Positions 53,795 through 63,144 of a DNA stretch of 64,000 nucleotides are shown piece by piece. Under the pieces are notes generated by a model, which was given only the letters and a program-made list of their open reading frames with translations, ran no database searches and was not told where the DNA came from. The DNA is from Lentibacillus daqui. Lineage in GTDB: Bacteria; Bacillota; Bacilli; Bacillales; Amphibacillaceae. How positions within the stretch are numbered: the first letter of the stretch is position 1; each line of letters begins with the position of its first letter. Location: assembly GCF_027186265.1 (NCBI RefSeq), contig NZ_CP114176.1, forward strand, positions 620,001 to 684,000, given 5' to 3'. The position numbers and the translations under genes are program-made.

Positions 53795-56576
53795 GTGCGA
53801 AACGTTCGCAATTGAAAAGATTGCGCACATTCTCGAAGATAGCTGCTTAAAAACAGTTAATCAGAAAGAGAATGGAGAACTCTTAACTTGAGAAGCGGAA
53901 TGATAGGGTAACGCCTTGAAACACTTCCTCTGATACTCCGACATGCGATAGTTCAGTGCAAGAAGTATTGTATGAAGCTCGGTGAAGTCGGCAAAAGATT
54001 ACCGTAGTAAATGATTCATCATTTAACGAAATTGTCCTAGAGGTAGGATATGTAATTGATATGCCGGGAGTCATTAAAAACAGAATATGGTGAGAATGTT
54101 CCATTAGGAACTGACGAACTGGCGAATGTACGCTCTGAAGGCTAGCATACAGAAATGTATGTACGACAGGCTTGAGGATAAGTAAGAATAGCGACCTATG
54201 AAAGTCCTTGATGTGTTATAGGCACATGATAAGTCTGTGGGGTAAAGTCAGCACCTAACCTCTGTACTGATAAAGTTAAGGGAACGTTGAAAACTAAGGA
54301 CGTGGAGTTTGCACAACCAGTGAAGCGTTGAAAAGGAAATCATAACTTTTCTTAATCCTTAGTGAGAGTAGTGGCACGACCGATGAAGATTCTGTAATGG
54401 AATCGGAGGAACAGCCACAAGTCATTTATTTATTGAATAAAACTTAATCACTACTCATGGATTCTAGTAGGACTAAAAAGGTCACGAATCTGACGAGAGG
54501 AGTGATAAACCATGAATCAAACTGTTAGAGAAGAAATTGTTCTAAAAGATAATAAATTACGTTATGCAGAATACTACGGAATGACCGAAATTTTCGATGA
54601 GTTGTATCAGAAAAGCGCCGAAGGAGTTTCATTTAAAAGCTTAATGAACATCATCACATCAAATGAAAATATACAATTAGCTTATCGAACGATCAAAAGA
54701 AATGGTGGTAGTAAAACAAAGGGTATTGATGGAGTTTCCATTAAAGATATTGAAAAACTCCCTTACACTACCTTTCTTACCATCGTACAAAAAAAGGTTC
54801 GACGCTATACACTGAGAAAAGTTCGTAGAGTAGAAATTCCTAAAGCAAATGGTCGTAAGAGACCATTAGGTATCCCCTCTATATGGGATAGAATTACTCA
54901 ACAATGTATTCTGCAAGTAATTGAACCAATTTGCGAAGCTAAATTTCATAAACACAGTTATGGATTTAGACCTCAACGGTCTACAGAAAATGCAATAGCC
55001 ACGTGTATGTATCGAATGAATCAAAGTCGATTAAATTATGTAGTTGATGTAGATATTAAAGGATTCTTTGATAACGTTCATCATGGAAAACTCATGCGCC
55101 AAATATGGACAATGGGTATTCGTGATAAACAATTATTGGTTATCTTACGAAAGATGTTGAAAGCACCTATTGTTCTTCCAAGTGGGGAAACTGAAATTCC
55201 AACAAAAGGAACACCTCAAGGCGGAATTCTAAGTCCCTTACTCGCAAATATTAATTTGAATGAGTTTGATTGGTGGATTGCCAATCAATGGGAAGAGCGT
55301 ACTTGTCGGGAGTTAAAATCTAATTACAATAAAAAAGGCTACTTGGATAAGGGGCATAGTTTTACGAAGTTACGAAATACGACCTCTTTGAAAGAAATGT
55401 ATATCGTAAGGTATTGCGATGACTTCAAAATATTTTGTCGTACAAAATCAGACGCCCATAAAATATACCATGCAGTCAAACTGTGGTTGAAAGATAGATT
55501 GAAACTTCCTATTTCAGAGGAAAAGTCAAAGATAACCGATTTAGAAGCCGAATCTAGCGAATTTCTTGGATTTACATTGCGATTAGTTTCAAAAAGTGGC
55601 AAAAAAGTCTGTCACTCACATGTTGCGCCAAAAGCTCTTAAACGCATTAAACATGGGCTTAAGAGACAAGTAAAGCAGATTAAGAAAATGGATAAGCGCA
55701 GATATGTTGTACGAGAAATAAAAAAATATAATTCCATGATTATTGGAATACATGAGTACTACAAGCTAGCCACTCATGTAAACCTAGATTTCTCGCCTCT
55801 TAATTATCAACTACTAACTACTATGCATAATTTACTTCGACAGCATGGGCTGACCAAAAACGGTGAATACAAAGGTCATGATAAAGGAATCAAGAAGTAT
55901 TTGAAATCAAAGCAAATGCGCTACTTACTTGGCTACCCTATTTTACCTTTAGGCTATGTTCAAATGAGAAAACCAATGTTAAAGAAACATGCTTATAACA
56001 AATATACGCCTGAAGGTAGACTTGCGATTCATCGGAAACAACAATCTGTCCCAGAATGGAAGATTCAGTGGTTACGACAACATCCGGTCATTAACGAACG
56101 AGCAAGCATTGAGTTCAATGATAATCGAATTTCATTGTTTGTCGCACAAAAAGGAAGATGTGCTATAACAGGAGTAGAATTTTTCTTAGATGACTTCCAC
56201 TGTCATCATAAAAAATTGTGGTCAAGTACTCAAAATGATTCCTATCGGAATCTGATACTTGTCACAAAAGAAGTTCATACACTCATTCACGCGACAAAAC
56301 AAGAAACAATCAAGCGACTCTTGAATCAATTAGCTTTATCAAGTGACCAACTGGAAAAATTAAATAAACTTCGCAAATTAGTTAATAATTATGAACTACC
56401 ATTAAACATTGAAATGGAAGAAACATATGAACAGTTAACTCTTTTCTAACCAAAATAGATTAAGAAAAATGAATTCAATGAATAAATGATGGAGCGCCGT
56501 ATGAGGTGAAAGTCTCACGTACGGTGTGGAGCGGGGGAAAACCTGGAGATAATCTCAAAGGGTTACCTATCGCTAT
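53795..56576 (+). mobile_element. Group II intron in the VirB4-type ATPase gene
   Basis: The 5' end is GTGCGAAACG after exon text TGGTCCT. The 3' end is marked by domain V (GAGCGCCGTATGAGG..GTACGGTGT region, 56,492-56,529), a domain VI hairpin and the final AT before TTCTGCAAG. Removal joins exons in frame, restoring FLQVAQGKTL after DEAWS. The intron encodes a reverse transcriptase with an HNH domain. The element has not moved to a terminator, so it is of a different class from the first intron. Confidence 0.92.
54512..56449 (+). CDS. Group II intron reverse transcriptase/maturase with HNH endonuclease
   Basis: A 645-residue intron protein. RT motifs include RPLGIPSIWDRITQQ, YGFRPQRS, GTPQGGILSPLL and an active site YCDD rather than the usual YADD. 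A maturase region follows, and the C-terminus holds an HNH endonuclease with CAITG.. and HCHHK, HTLIHA. It would promote splicing and retrohoming. Start ATG 54512 follows AGAGGAG. The upstream 717 nt is the intron's structured RNA. Confidence 0.94.
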   Translation: MNQTVREEIVLKDNKLRYAEYYGMTEIFDELYQKSAEGVSFKSLMNIITSNENIQLAYRTIKRNGGSKTKGIDGVSIKDIEKLPYTTFLTIVQKKVRRYTLRKVRRVEIPKANGRKRPLGIPSIWDRITQQCILQVIEPICEAKFHKHSYGFRPQRSTENAIATCMYRMNQSRLNYVVDVDIKGFFDNVHHGKLMRQIWTMGIRDKQLLVILRKMLKAPIVLPSGETEIPTKGTPQGGILSPLLANINLNEFDWWIANQWEERTCRELKSNYNKKGYLDKGHSFTKLRNTTSLKEMYIVRYCDDFKIFCRTKSDAHKIYHAVKLWLKDRLKLPISEEKSKITDLEAESSEFLGFTLRLVSKSGKKVCHSHVAPKALKRIKHGLKRQVKQIKKMDKRRYVVREIKKYNSMIIGIHEYYKLATHVNLDFSPLNYQLLTTMHNLLRQHGLTKNGEYKGHDKGIKKYLKSKQMRYLLGYPILPLGYVQMRKPMLKKHAYNKYTPEGRLAIHRKQQSVPEWKIQWLRQHPVINERASIEFNDNRISLFVAQKGRCAITGVEFFLDDFHCHHKKLWSSTQNDSYRNLILVTKEVHTLIHATKQETIKRLLNQLALSSDQLEKLNKLRKLVNNYELPLNIEMEETYEQLTLF

Positions 56577-56941
56577 TTCTGCAAGTAGCGCAGGGAAAAA
56601 CACTTTCCAATAAGCTGGTGCGAGCTGGCCGGGCCATGAATGCTGGAGTTTATTTTGTTACCCAAAATGCGGATGATTTAACGGATGAAAAGTTGAAAAA
56701 TAACATCGGGGTGAAGTTTGCCTTCCGTTCCAGAGACTTGACGGAAATTAAGAAAACTCTTCAATTCTTTGGTGTGGATGCGGAAGACGAAGCAAATCAA
56801 AGACGGCTACGTGAATTGGAAAACGGTCAATGTCTTATGCAAGATTTATACGGCCGGGTTGGAACCATTCAAGTCCATCCAGTTTTTGAAGATTTATTTG
56901 AAGCCTTTGATACCAGACCGCCTGTTATAGAAAGGCAGTGA
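56577..56941 (+). CDS. VirB4-type conjugation ATPase, exon 2
   Basis: The frame begins with the last two bases of the split codon and gives FLQVAQGKTLSNKLVRAGR.. to the TGA at 56939-56941: 121 codons including stop. It contains the C-terminal conserved VTQNADDL and RSRDLTEIKK segments of Orf16. On its own it has no start, so it depends on the intron being spliced out. Confidence 0.9.
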
Positions 56942-59121
56942 TAACGTTGAATCTATCTAAAGGCAAAAAAATCATGTTGATGACGGTACTCATTGGTACG
57001 GTCCTTTTTTTATTGTTTCTATCTTTACTGACGGTTACTCACGCCGCTGGTTTAGTGGATGATACGGTCTCAGAAGATAATCTTTATTCGCTGTATCCGC
57101 TCGATCATTACCAATTAGATTTTTTTGTAGATAGCGGTTGGGATTGGCTGCCATGGAATTGGGATGATGGCATAGGTAAACAGGTCATGTATGGATTGTA
57201 CACTATTACCAACTTTATTTGGATTATCAATCTCTATTTATCCAATGCCACAGGTTACTTGGTACAGCAGGCTTATTCACTTGATTTCATTTCTGAAACA
57301 GCAAATGCTATCGGGAAAAATATGCAGACACTTGCCGGAATTACATCAGAAGGGTTTGGGGAAGAAGGTTTCTATGTCGGTTTTCTGCTTCTCTTTGTAT
57401 TGATTATCGGAATCTATGTAGCATATACCGGTTTGTTGAAACAGGAAACGACCAAAGCTATGCGGGCTGTCATTAACTTTTTAGTAGTGTTTATTTTGTC
57501 TGCTTCTTTTATTGCTTACGCCCCGACTTATGTTATGAAGATTAATGATTTTTCAGCAGATGTAAGCGAGGCAGCACTTGATTTGGGAGCCAAAATGCTT
57601 ATGCCAAGTTCCAATAGTCAAGGAAAAGATAGTGTCGATATGATTCGGAATAATCTCTTCTCGATTCAGATAGAGCAGCCATGGATGCTGTTGCAATTTG
57701 ATAACTCGGATAAAGAAGCAATTGGAGAAGAACGTGTAGATACATTGGTTTCTACCAGTCCCGATGAGAACAATGGAAAGAACCGCGAAAATGTTGTGAA
57801 AGCAGAAATTGAAAATCACGACAATAAAAATCTGACGATTACGAAGACTACCACTCGTTTAGGGATGGTCTTCTTTTTATTTCTATTTAACATTGGTATA
57901 TCTATTTTCGTGTTTCTTTTATCCGGTATGATGATTTTCTCGCAACTGCTTTTCATTGTTTTTGCGATTTTTCTTCCTATCAGCTTTTTACTTTCCATGA
58001 TTCCCAGCTTTGAAAATATGGGGAAACAAGCAATTATGAAACTCTTTAACGTGATTATGCTGAGGGCAGGAATTACGCTGGTGATTACGGTTGCCTTTAG
58101 TATTTCATCCATGTTGTATACCCTGACCAGCAGCTATCCATTTTTCTTGATTGCATTTCTACAAATCGTTACATTTGCCGGCATTTACATGAAGCTAGGT
58201 GATATTATGAGCATGTTTCGTTTACAAAGCAGCGATAGTCAACAAGTCGGTCGAGGTGTTATGCGACGACCAAAACAAATGGCATACCGCAGCGGTCGTC
58301 GCTTGCAACGTTCGATTGGACGGACATTGACAGGTGCAGCAGCTGGGGCGACTGTTGGATCAATGATAGGTAAAGGCAAAGGTTCCTTTTCTCTTAGCAG
58401 ACCTTTACAACGATTAAAACCAACCAGAAATAACAAGACGGAACGGAGCAATAATGAATCTAAATCTTTCAGCCAGAGAGTCGGGCAAACGACCGGAAAA
58501 GTTATAGATACCAAAAATCGTGTACGTGCGAATATCCAACATCGTAAAGCTCAACTTAGGGACTTGCCAACAACTGCAAAGTACGCGGTTGTACAAGGAA
58601 AAGAAAATCTTAAGCGACCTGGCAGAGACTTTAAAAAGGGGATGACGCAAGCAAAAGAACGGCGGCTAATACAAAATACCGAACGTATGAACAAACACCG
58701 CCAAACGATTGCTGAAAAGCGGCAAGCTTTGGACAAGAAGCAAAAGAATCCAAAATCTTATTCCAGTAATCCGACGATACAGCAAAAACCTGTTTCTTCT
58801 TCAATGAAAGAAAAACAGGCGACCAAACAAAAACAAAAAGAAAGAACGATTTCTGAAAATCATAAAAGCAAACAGGCAATGGTACAAAAAGAAGGTATCC
58901 AAGCGCTGCGAACTCAAAAGAGACAAGCAACTCAACCGTATAAAGAGTCTATACAAAGTAAGAAACAGAACCGGAAAACAAACTTTGTTCGGATTCCAAA
59001 AAAGAATCCAAAATCGCAGGAAAAACAAGTGATGAAACGACCTGTCCTGCCTAGAAAACGAATAAAGCAACATCCGAAACCTCCACGCAGGCGACAAACA
59101 ATCAGGAGGAATCGCTCATGA
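56938..59121 (+). CDS. VirB6-like multi-pass conjugation protein (Tn916 Orf15, TcpH)
   Basis: A 727-residue protein with a signal-like first membrane segment, several more membrane segments (about 60-420), and a very basic, Gln/Arg/Lys-rich C-terminal half (about 470-727). Such proteins form the inner-membrane part of the transfer channel. GTG 56938 overlaps the ATPase stop; TTG 56947 is an alternative start. It overlaps the next gene by 4 nt. Confidence 0.88.
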   Translation: MITLNLSKGKKIMLMTVLIGTVLFLLFLSLLTVTHAAGLVDDTVSEDNLYSLYPLDHYQLDFFVDSGWDWLPWNWDDGIGKQVMYGLYTITNFIWIINLYLSNATGYLVQQAYSLDFISETANAIGKNMQTLAGITSEGFGEEGFYVGFLLLFVLIIGIYVAYTGLLKQETTKAMRAVINFLVVFILSASFIAYAPTYVMKINDFSADVSEAALDLGAKMLMPSSNSQGKDSVDMIRNNLFSIQIEQPWMLLQFDNSDKEAIGEERVDTLVSTSPDENNGKNRENVVKAEIENHDNKNLTITKTTTRLGMVFFLFLFNIGISIFVFLLSGMMIFSQLLFIVFAIFLPISFLLSMIPSFENMGKQAIMKLFNVIMLRAGITLVITVAFSISSMLYTLTSSYPFFLIAFLQIVTFAGIYMKLGDIMSMFRLQSSDSQQVGRGVMRRPKQMAYRSGRRLQRSIGRTLTGAAAGATVGSMIGKGKGSFSLSRPLQRLKPTRNNKTERSNNESKSFSQRVGQTTGKVIDTKNRVRANIQHRKAQLRDLPTTAKYAVVQGKENLKRPGRDFKKGMTQAKERRLIQNTERMNKHRQTIAEKRQALDKKQKNPKSYSSNPTIQQKPVSSSMKEKQATKQKQKERTISENHKSKQAMVQKEGIQALRTQKRQATQPYKESIQSKKQNRKTNFVRIPKKNPKSQEKQVMKRPVLPRKRIKQHPKPPRRRQTIRRNRS

Positions 59122-60158
59122 TATTTTTACGATTAAAGATCATATTGATTATGAGTGGAATAGGATTTTTAGCGTTCTTGGGATTGTTGTCTTTTGTGGC
59201 CATTTTTATTTCTGATGAAGCAGGGGACTTTGATGCTCCAATGGATTTAGGTTTATCAGGAGATTTTCAACATGTTTCTTTATCCGAAGATGTGTTAGCT
59301 CATCAACAGACCGTAGAGAAGTACGCAAATGAATATAATATCGGTGAGTATGTTCCAATATTACTTGCCATTATTGCTGTAGAGAGTGGCGGCACTGTGG
59401 AAGATGTTATGCAAAGCAGTGAGTCGCTCGGATTATCTCCCAATTCCTTAGATACTGAGGCCTCCATTGAACAGGGGACTAAATATCTTGCAGAATTATT
59501 ACAAGCAGCGGAAAGTAAAGAAGTTGATCAAGAAGCCGCTATTCAAGCCTATAATTACGGCGGTGGTTTTATCGACTATGTAGCTGAAAATGGACAAACT
59601 TACAGCTTTGAATTGGCAGAAAGCTTTGCGAAGCAGCAAGCCGGCGGAAGTAAAGTAATGTACAGTAATCCAATTGCAGTAGAAAAGAATGGGGGTTGGC
59701 GCTATACCTATGGCAATATGTTCTACTTGGACTTGCTTCAGCCTTACCTGAGTGAATCATCAGAGGTCCCCGCTTTTGGAGATGAAATTTTTCAAGCAGT
59801 CATGGAAGAAGCTTTAAAATACGAAGGTTTCCCCTATGTTTTTGGAGGGGATAATCCGAATACTTCCTTTGATTGCAGCGGCTTAACTCGGTGGGTGTAT
59901 CAAAAAGCAGGAATTAATCTTCCCCGGACCGCACAAGAACAATATGACGCAACAAAATCTGTTCCTTTATCTGAAGCAGAACCCGGGGATCTGGTTTTCT
60001 TCCATTCCACTTATAATACGGCTAATTATGTAACGCACGTCGGCATCTATGTGGGAGATAACCAGATGTATCAAGCAGGTGACCCAATTGGATATGCAGA
60101 TTTAACTTCTTCCTACTGGCAGAACCATTTAATTGGCGCTGGACGAATCAAAAATTAG
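59118..60158 (+). CDS. Bifunctional lytic enzyme, lysozyme-like plus NlpC/P60 (Tn916 Orf14)
   Basis: A 346-residue wall hydrolase that opens peptidoglycan for the transfer channel. It has one N-terminal membrane segment, a lysozyme-like transglycosylase domain with catalytic Glu in LAIIAVESGG (near 85-94), and a C-terminal NlpC/P60 domain with catalytic Cys in FDCSGLTRW (near 255) and His in THVGIYVG (near 310). Matches Orf14 of Tn916 (TcpG). Confidence 0.93.
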   Translation: MIFLRLKIILIMSGIGFLAFLGLLSFVAIFISDEAGDFDAPMDLGLSGDFQHVSLSEDVLAHQQTVEKYANEYNIGEYVPILLAIIAVESGGTVEDVMQSSESLGLSPNSLDTEASIEQGTKYLAELLQAAESKEVDQEAAIQAYNYGGGFIDYVAENGQTYSFELAESFAKQQAGGSKVMYSNPIAVEKNGGWRYTYGNMFYLDLLQPYLSESSEVPAFGDEIFQAVMEEALKYEGFPYVFGGDNPNTSFDCSGLTRWVYQKAGINLPRTAQEQYDATKSVPLSEAEPGDLVFFHSTYNTANYVTHVGIYVGDNQMYQAGDPIGYADLTSSYWQNHLIGAGRIKN

Positions 60159-60174
60159 TGGAGGGAATGAGTAG

Positions 60175-61086
60175 ATGAAACTTCCTTTTAGCAAGAAAGA
60201 AAAACAACCAAAGTTAAAGCAAAGAAAAAAAGTAAAAATAAAAACGGTTGGCAAGCGAAAAAAATCAGTTGTTCTCTTATGGATACTGCTTTTAAGCAGT
60301 ATTGCCTTCGGAATCTATAAAAACTTTACAGCGATTGATCAACATACTATTCATGAAAGAGAAGTCGTTCAAGCCAATATCATAGATACAACTGCTATTG
60401 AGAGTTTTACGGAAAACTTTGTGAAAGAATATTACTCTTGGGAAAATGAATCAGAAGCGTTAGAAGAACGAACAGAAAAGCTTGCTGATTACTTGACAGA
60501 AGAATTGCAGGCTATAAATATTGATATGATTCGGGAAGATATTCCGACAAGTTCCAGTGTCCAAAACATCAATATTTGGTCGGTATCAGAAGAAACTGAA
60601 AATAATTATTCAGTAGTCTACTCGGTGCAACAAAAAATTACAGAAGAAAAGGACAGCTCTTTCACAAACGCAACCTATCGTATTGTGCTTCATCAAGATG
60701 AACAAGAAAATCTGGTTATTACCCAAAATCCAACCATGTGGTCCCAGCCCAACAAATCTAATTTTGTACCGGAGCAAGCAGAAAACAATGGAACAGTGGA
60801 ATCGGCTACTGAACAGGAAGTCACAGCGTTTTTAGAAGCTTTCTTTACTTCTTATCCAACCGCAACGGATCAAGAACTTGCTTATTATGTAAAAGACAAT
60901 ATTTTACCACCCATTGAAAAGAAATATATATTTTCTGAACTTGTTAATTCTGTGTATCAAGAATTGGACGGTCAAATTAAGGTATGGGTAACAGTAAGTT
61001 ATTTAGATGAGACTACAAAAGCAAAACAGCTTTCACAATATGAGTTCATAATAGAAAAAGATACAAACTGGATGATTGTTGAATAA
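60175..61086 (+). CDS. Conjugation protein TcpC-like (Tn916 Orf13)
   Basis: A 303-residue membrane-anchored protein: basic N-terminus, one membrane segment (about 31-48), and two extracytoplasmic NTF2-like domains (about 75-190 and 205-303), as known for TcpC. It has a VirB8-like role in building the channel. ATG follows GGAGG. This is the last conserved transfer gene. Confidence 0.9.
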   Translation: MKLPFSKKEKQPKLKQRKKVKIKTVGKRKKSVVLLWILLLSSIAFGIYKNFTAIDQHTIHEREVVQANIIDTTAIESFTENFVKEYYSWENESEALEERTEKLADYLTEELQAINIDMIREDIPTSSSVQNINIWSVSEETENNYSVVYSVQQKITEEKDSSFTNATYRIVLHQDEQENLVITQNPTMWSQPNKSNFVPEQAENNGTVESATEQEVTAFLEAFFTSYPTATDQELAYYVKDNILPPIEKKYIFSELVNSVYQELDGQIKVWVTVSYLDETTKAKQLSQYEFIIEKDTNWMIVE

Positions 61087-61122
61087 GAAGAATAAGTGGA
61101 TATGTGCAAATAAAAAGTAAAA

Positions 61123-61165
61123 ATCATCCTCGCTTGTTTTAAGGTTAAAAAACAGTGGGGATGAT
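61123..61165 (+). terminator. Imperfect hairpin after the transfer operon
   Basis: ATCATCCTCGCTTGTTTT and AAAAAACAGTGGGGATGAT form a long, imperfect stem without a clear T-run. The rest of the 349-bp gap is very AT-rich and may hold the promoter for the next operon; I see only a weak TTGATA (61335) / TATCTT (61358) pair. Confidence 0.5.
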
Positions 61166-61435
61166 GCTATTTAAACAAGTCAAGTATAAGAAATTTTCCC
61201 TTTATAAAAAGATATAAAACTCTTACTTTTGTTGAGCAAACATTTTATCTACTTCTTTTATTGTACAAACTCGGATTGTTTCTTAGATTTTATAAAAACA
61301 GATACACTTATATTTTAATTTATTAAATCCTATTTTGATAATTTTTCGTATATTAGATATCTTTTCCATATTATTTAATGATAATATAGTAATAGGTAAA
61401 ATTGCTAAAAATTAATCATTTGGTAGGTGAAATAT

Positions 61436-62659
61436 ATGAGTGAACACTCAGCAGAGGCTTCGCTTCTGGGATATTATTTTCAAGGCATGTATGCCTTAGT
61501 AAAATTACTAGATGCAAATGATAACGATAAGGTGAGTATAGAGACTGGTGATGATGTATATATTGAAGGAAATATAAAAAAATTATACCAACTAAAGCAT
61601 AGTCTTAATAGCAAGGGAAAAATAAATGAAAAAAATGATGGTTTATGGAAGACTATTAGAATTTGGGCAGATATGTTAAGAAAAGAAGAAGTAGATGAAG
61701 CGACATACTTTATATTTGTAACCACATCTCAAATAGATGATGAATGTTCACTAACTAATCTATCTAATAATGATTCTGATAGAAATTTAGTAGTTGAAAG
61801 TCTTCTAGTAGAAGCTAATCGAGTTGCTGAAGCAAGAAAATTAGCAGCAAGTAAAGAAGAAACTTTACCATTTAAAACAAGGTGGCCTGGTTGTGAAGCG
61901 TATTTATCTTTAAATGCGGAACAAAGAACAAACCTTATTAGTAAAATTTCTGTACAACCTGACAATTATAATATAAAAGATATACCTAATGAAGTAGCGG
62001 AAAGGATTCAAAATACTGTTCCGGTAAATATAAGATTGAAATTAGTTGAACGGTTAATTGAGTGGTGGGATAGAAGAGTGGTTTTAGGTTTATTAAATGA
62101 GTTGTCAAGGGATATTAGTAAATATGAATTGATACGACAAATAGTAACATTAATCAATGAATTATCTGATGAAAATTTAACAGATGATTTTGGGGATTTA
62201 GCTGAAGAAGCGGATGTATCAGGAGAACTTGGAGGAAATATGGAAATCCAAATTGATTTAGTAAAAGGAGGAGAGCCGAGGAAAAGAAGAGCAGCTACAA
62301 CAAGGTGGCAAGCAAGAAATCAAAGAGAAAAATGGCTAAAGGACGATTTAATTAATGGAATAGAGTTAAAAAAATTAGATAAAAGATTAGTTACTGTTTG
62401 GGATGATTATTTTCAAACAATGAAGTTTGATTTAAAGGGGGAGGAAGAAGGTGTGCTCTCTGAAAATGGACGTTCCTTGCTAGATTGGTCCCATAGAGAG
62501 GCTCATAAGGAAATCACCCCAATTCGAAAGGAATGGAGTCAAGCCTACCTTGTGCAAGGTTCTTATCAGCAACTCGCTGAAGACCTGAAGGTTGGCTGGC
62601 ACCCAGAATTTACTGAAAGAATTAAGAAAACTTCAACTAATAAGGAGGAAGAAAAATGA
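61436..62659 (+). CDS. ABC-3C system protein: Cap4-like nuclease plus ABC-3C C-terminal domain
   Basis: A 407-residue protein. The N-terminal 60 residues have the pattern of Cap4-like dsDNA nucleases of the PD-(D/E)xK type: GYYFQ (12-16), Glu36, Asp39/Asp40 (ETGDDV) and Gln52-x-Lys54. The final 60 residues have the ABC-3C C-terminal domain mark GWHPEF. Start ATG 61436 follows AGGTGA by 5 nt; the frame from 61427 would cover this site. It is coupled to the next gene by an ATGA overlap. Known families, but the function of this copy is inferred: cutting invading DNA in a defence system. Confidence 0.82.
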   Translation: MSEHSAEASLLGYYFQGMYALVKLLDANDNDKVSIETGDDVYIEGNIKKLYQLKHSLNSKGKINEKNDGLWKTIRIWADMLRKEEVDEATYFIFVTTSQIDDECSLTNLSNNDSDRNLVVESLLVEANRVAEARKLAASKEETLPFKTRWPGCEAYLSLNAEQRTNLISKISVQPDNYNIKDIPNEVAERIQNTVPVNIRLKLVERLIEWWDRRVVLGLLNELSRDISKYELIRQIVTLINELSDENLTDDFGDLAEEADVSGELGGNMEIQIDLVKGGEPRKRRAATTRWQARNQREKWLKDDLINGIELKKLDKRLVTVWDDYFQTMKFDLKGEEEGVLSENGRSLLDWSHREAHKEITPIRKEWSQAYLVQGSYQQLAEDLKVGWHPEFTERIKKTSTNKEEEK

Positions 62660-63144
62660 TTTCAACAGATACATATTCTGCTACAAATCCTCCGCTTTGT
62701 TCATTAATATTATGGTCTTTTCTTAATGGGTTTGAAGAAGTAAAGAAAGAAGGCTGTGAATTTCCAATATTATTTTTACCTCTTCCTTTAGTCTTATCAA
62801 AGCCTATAAGAAATAATTTTGATGGTACCAATACTTCAACTGGATTACTTACTTGGATTTCTAGAAACCCTTCAGCGATAATTGATATTGCTCAAAGAAT
62901 AGAAGTAACTCAGGATATTACAAGAGAAGCGATTTTATTTGGAACAACTAATAAAATTTTCTATTTTGATGACGAGGGTCTTATTTTTTTTAATAAAAGT
63001 GGAATTAAGGTTAGTAAGATATACACTGAAGAACATTTTGAGGAGTCAAGAAAAACTTTAACAGTTGCAAAAAAGCTCGGGAGTTGGTGTGGTCAATTAG
63101 AATCTACAAAAACTATATATAACGTGTTAGGAGTGTCCTTATGA
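62656..63144 (+). CDS. ABC-3C system middle component
   Basis: A 162-residue protein with the features of the 'three component ABC system middle component' group: an N-terminal NPPLCSLILWSFLNGFE helix and a C-terminal LGSWCGQLESTKTIYNVLGV segment. The family links the effector protein and the ATPase, and its members are seen only in such operons. AAGGAGG precedes the ATG. It overlaps both neighbours (ATGA). The sub-group number cannot be set from sequence by eye. Confidence 0.8.
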   Translation: MISTDTYSATNPPLCSLILWSFLNGFEEVKKEGCEFPILFLPLPLVLSKPIRNNFDGTNTSTGLLTWISRNPSAIIDIAQRIEVTQDITREAILFGTTNKIFYFDDEGLIFFNKSGIKVSKIYTEEHFEESRKTLTVAKKLGSWCGQLESTKTIYNVLGVSL

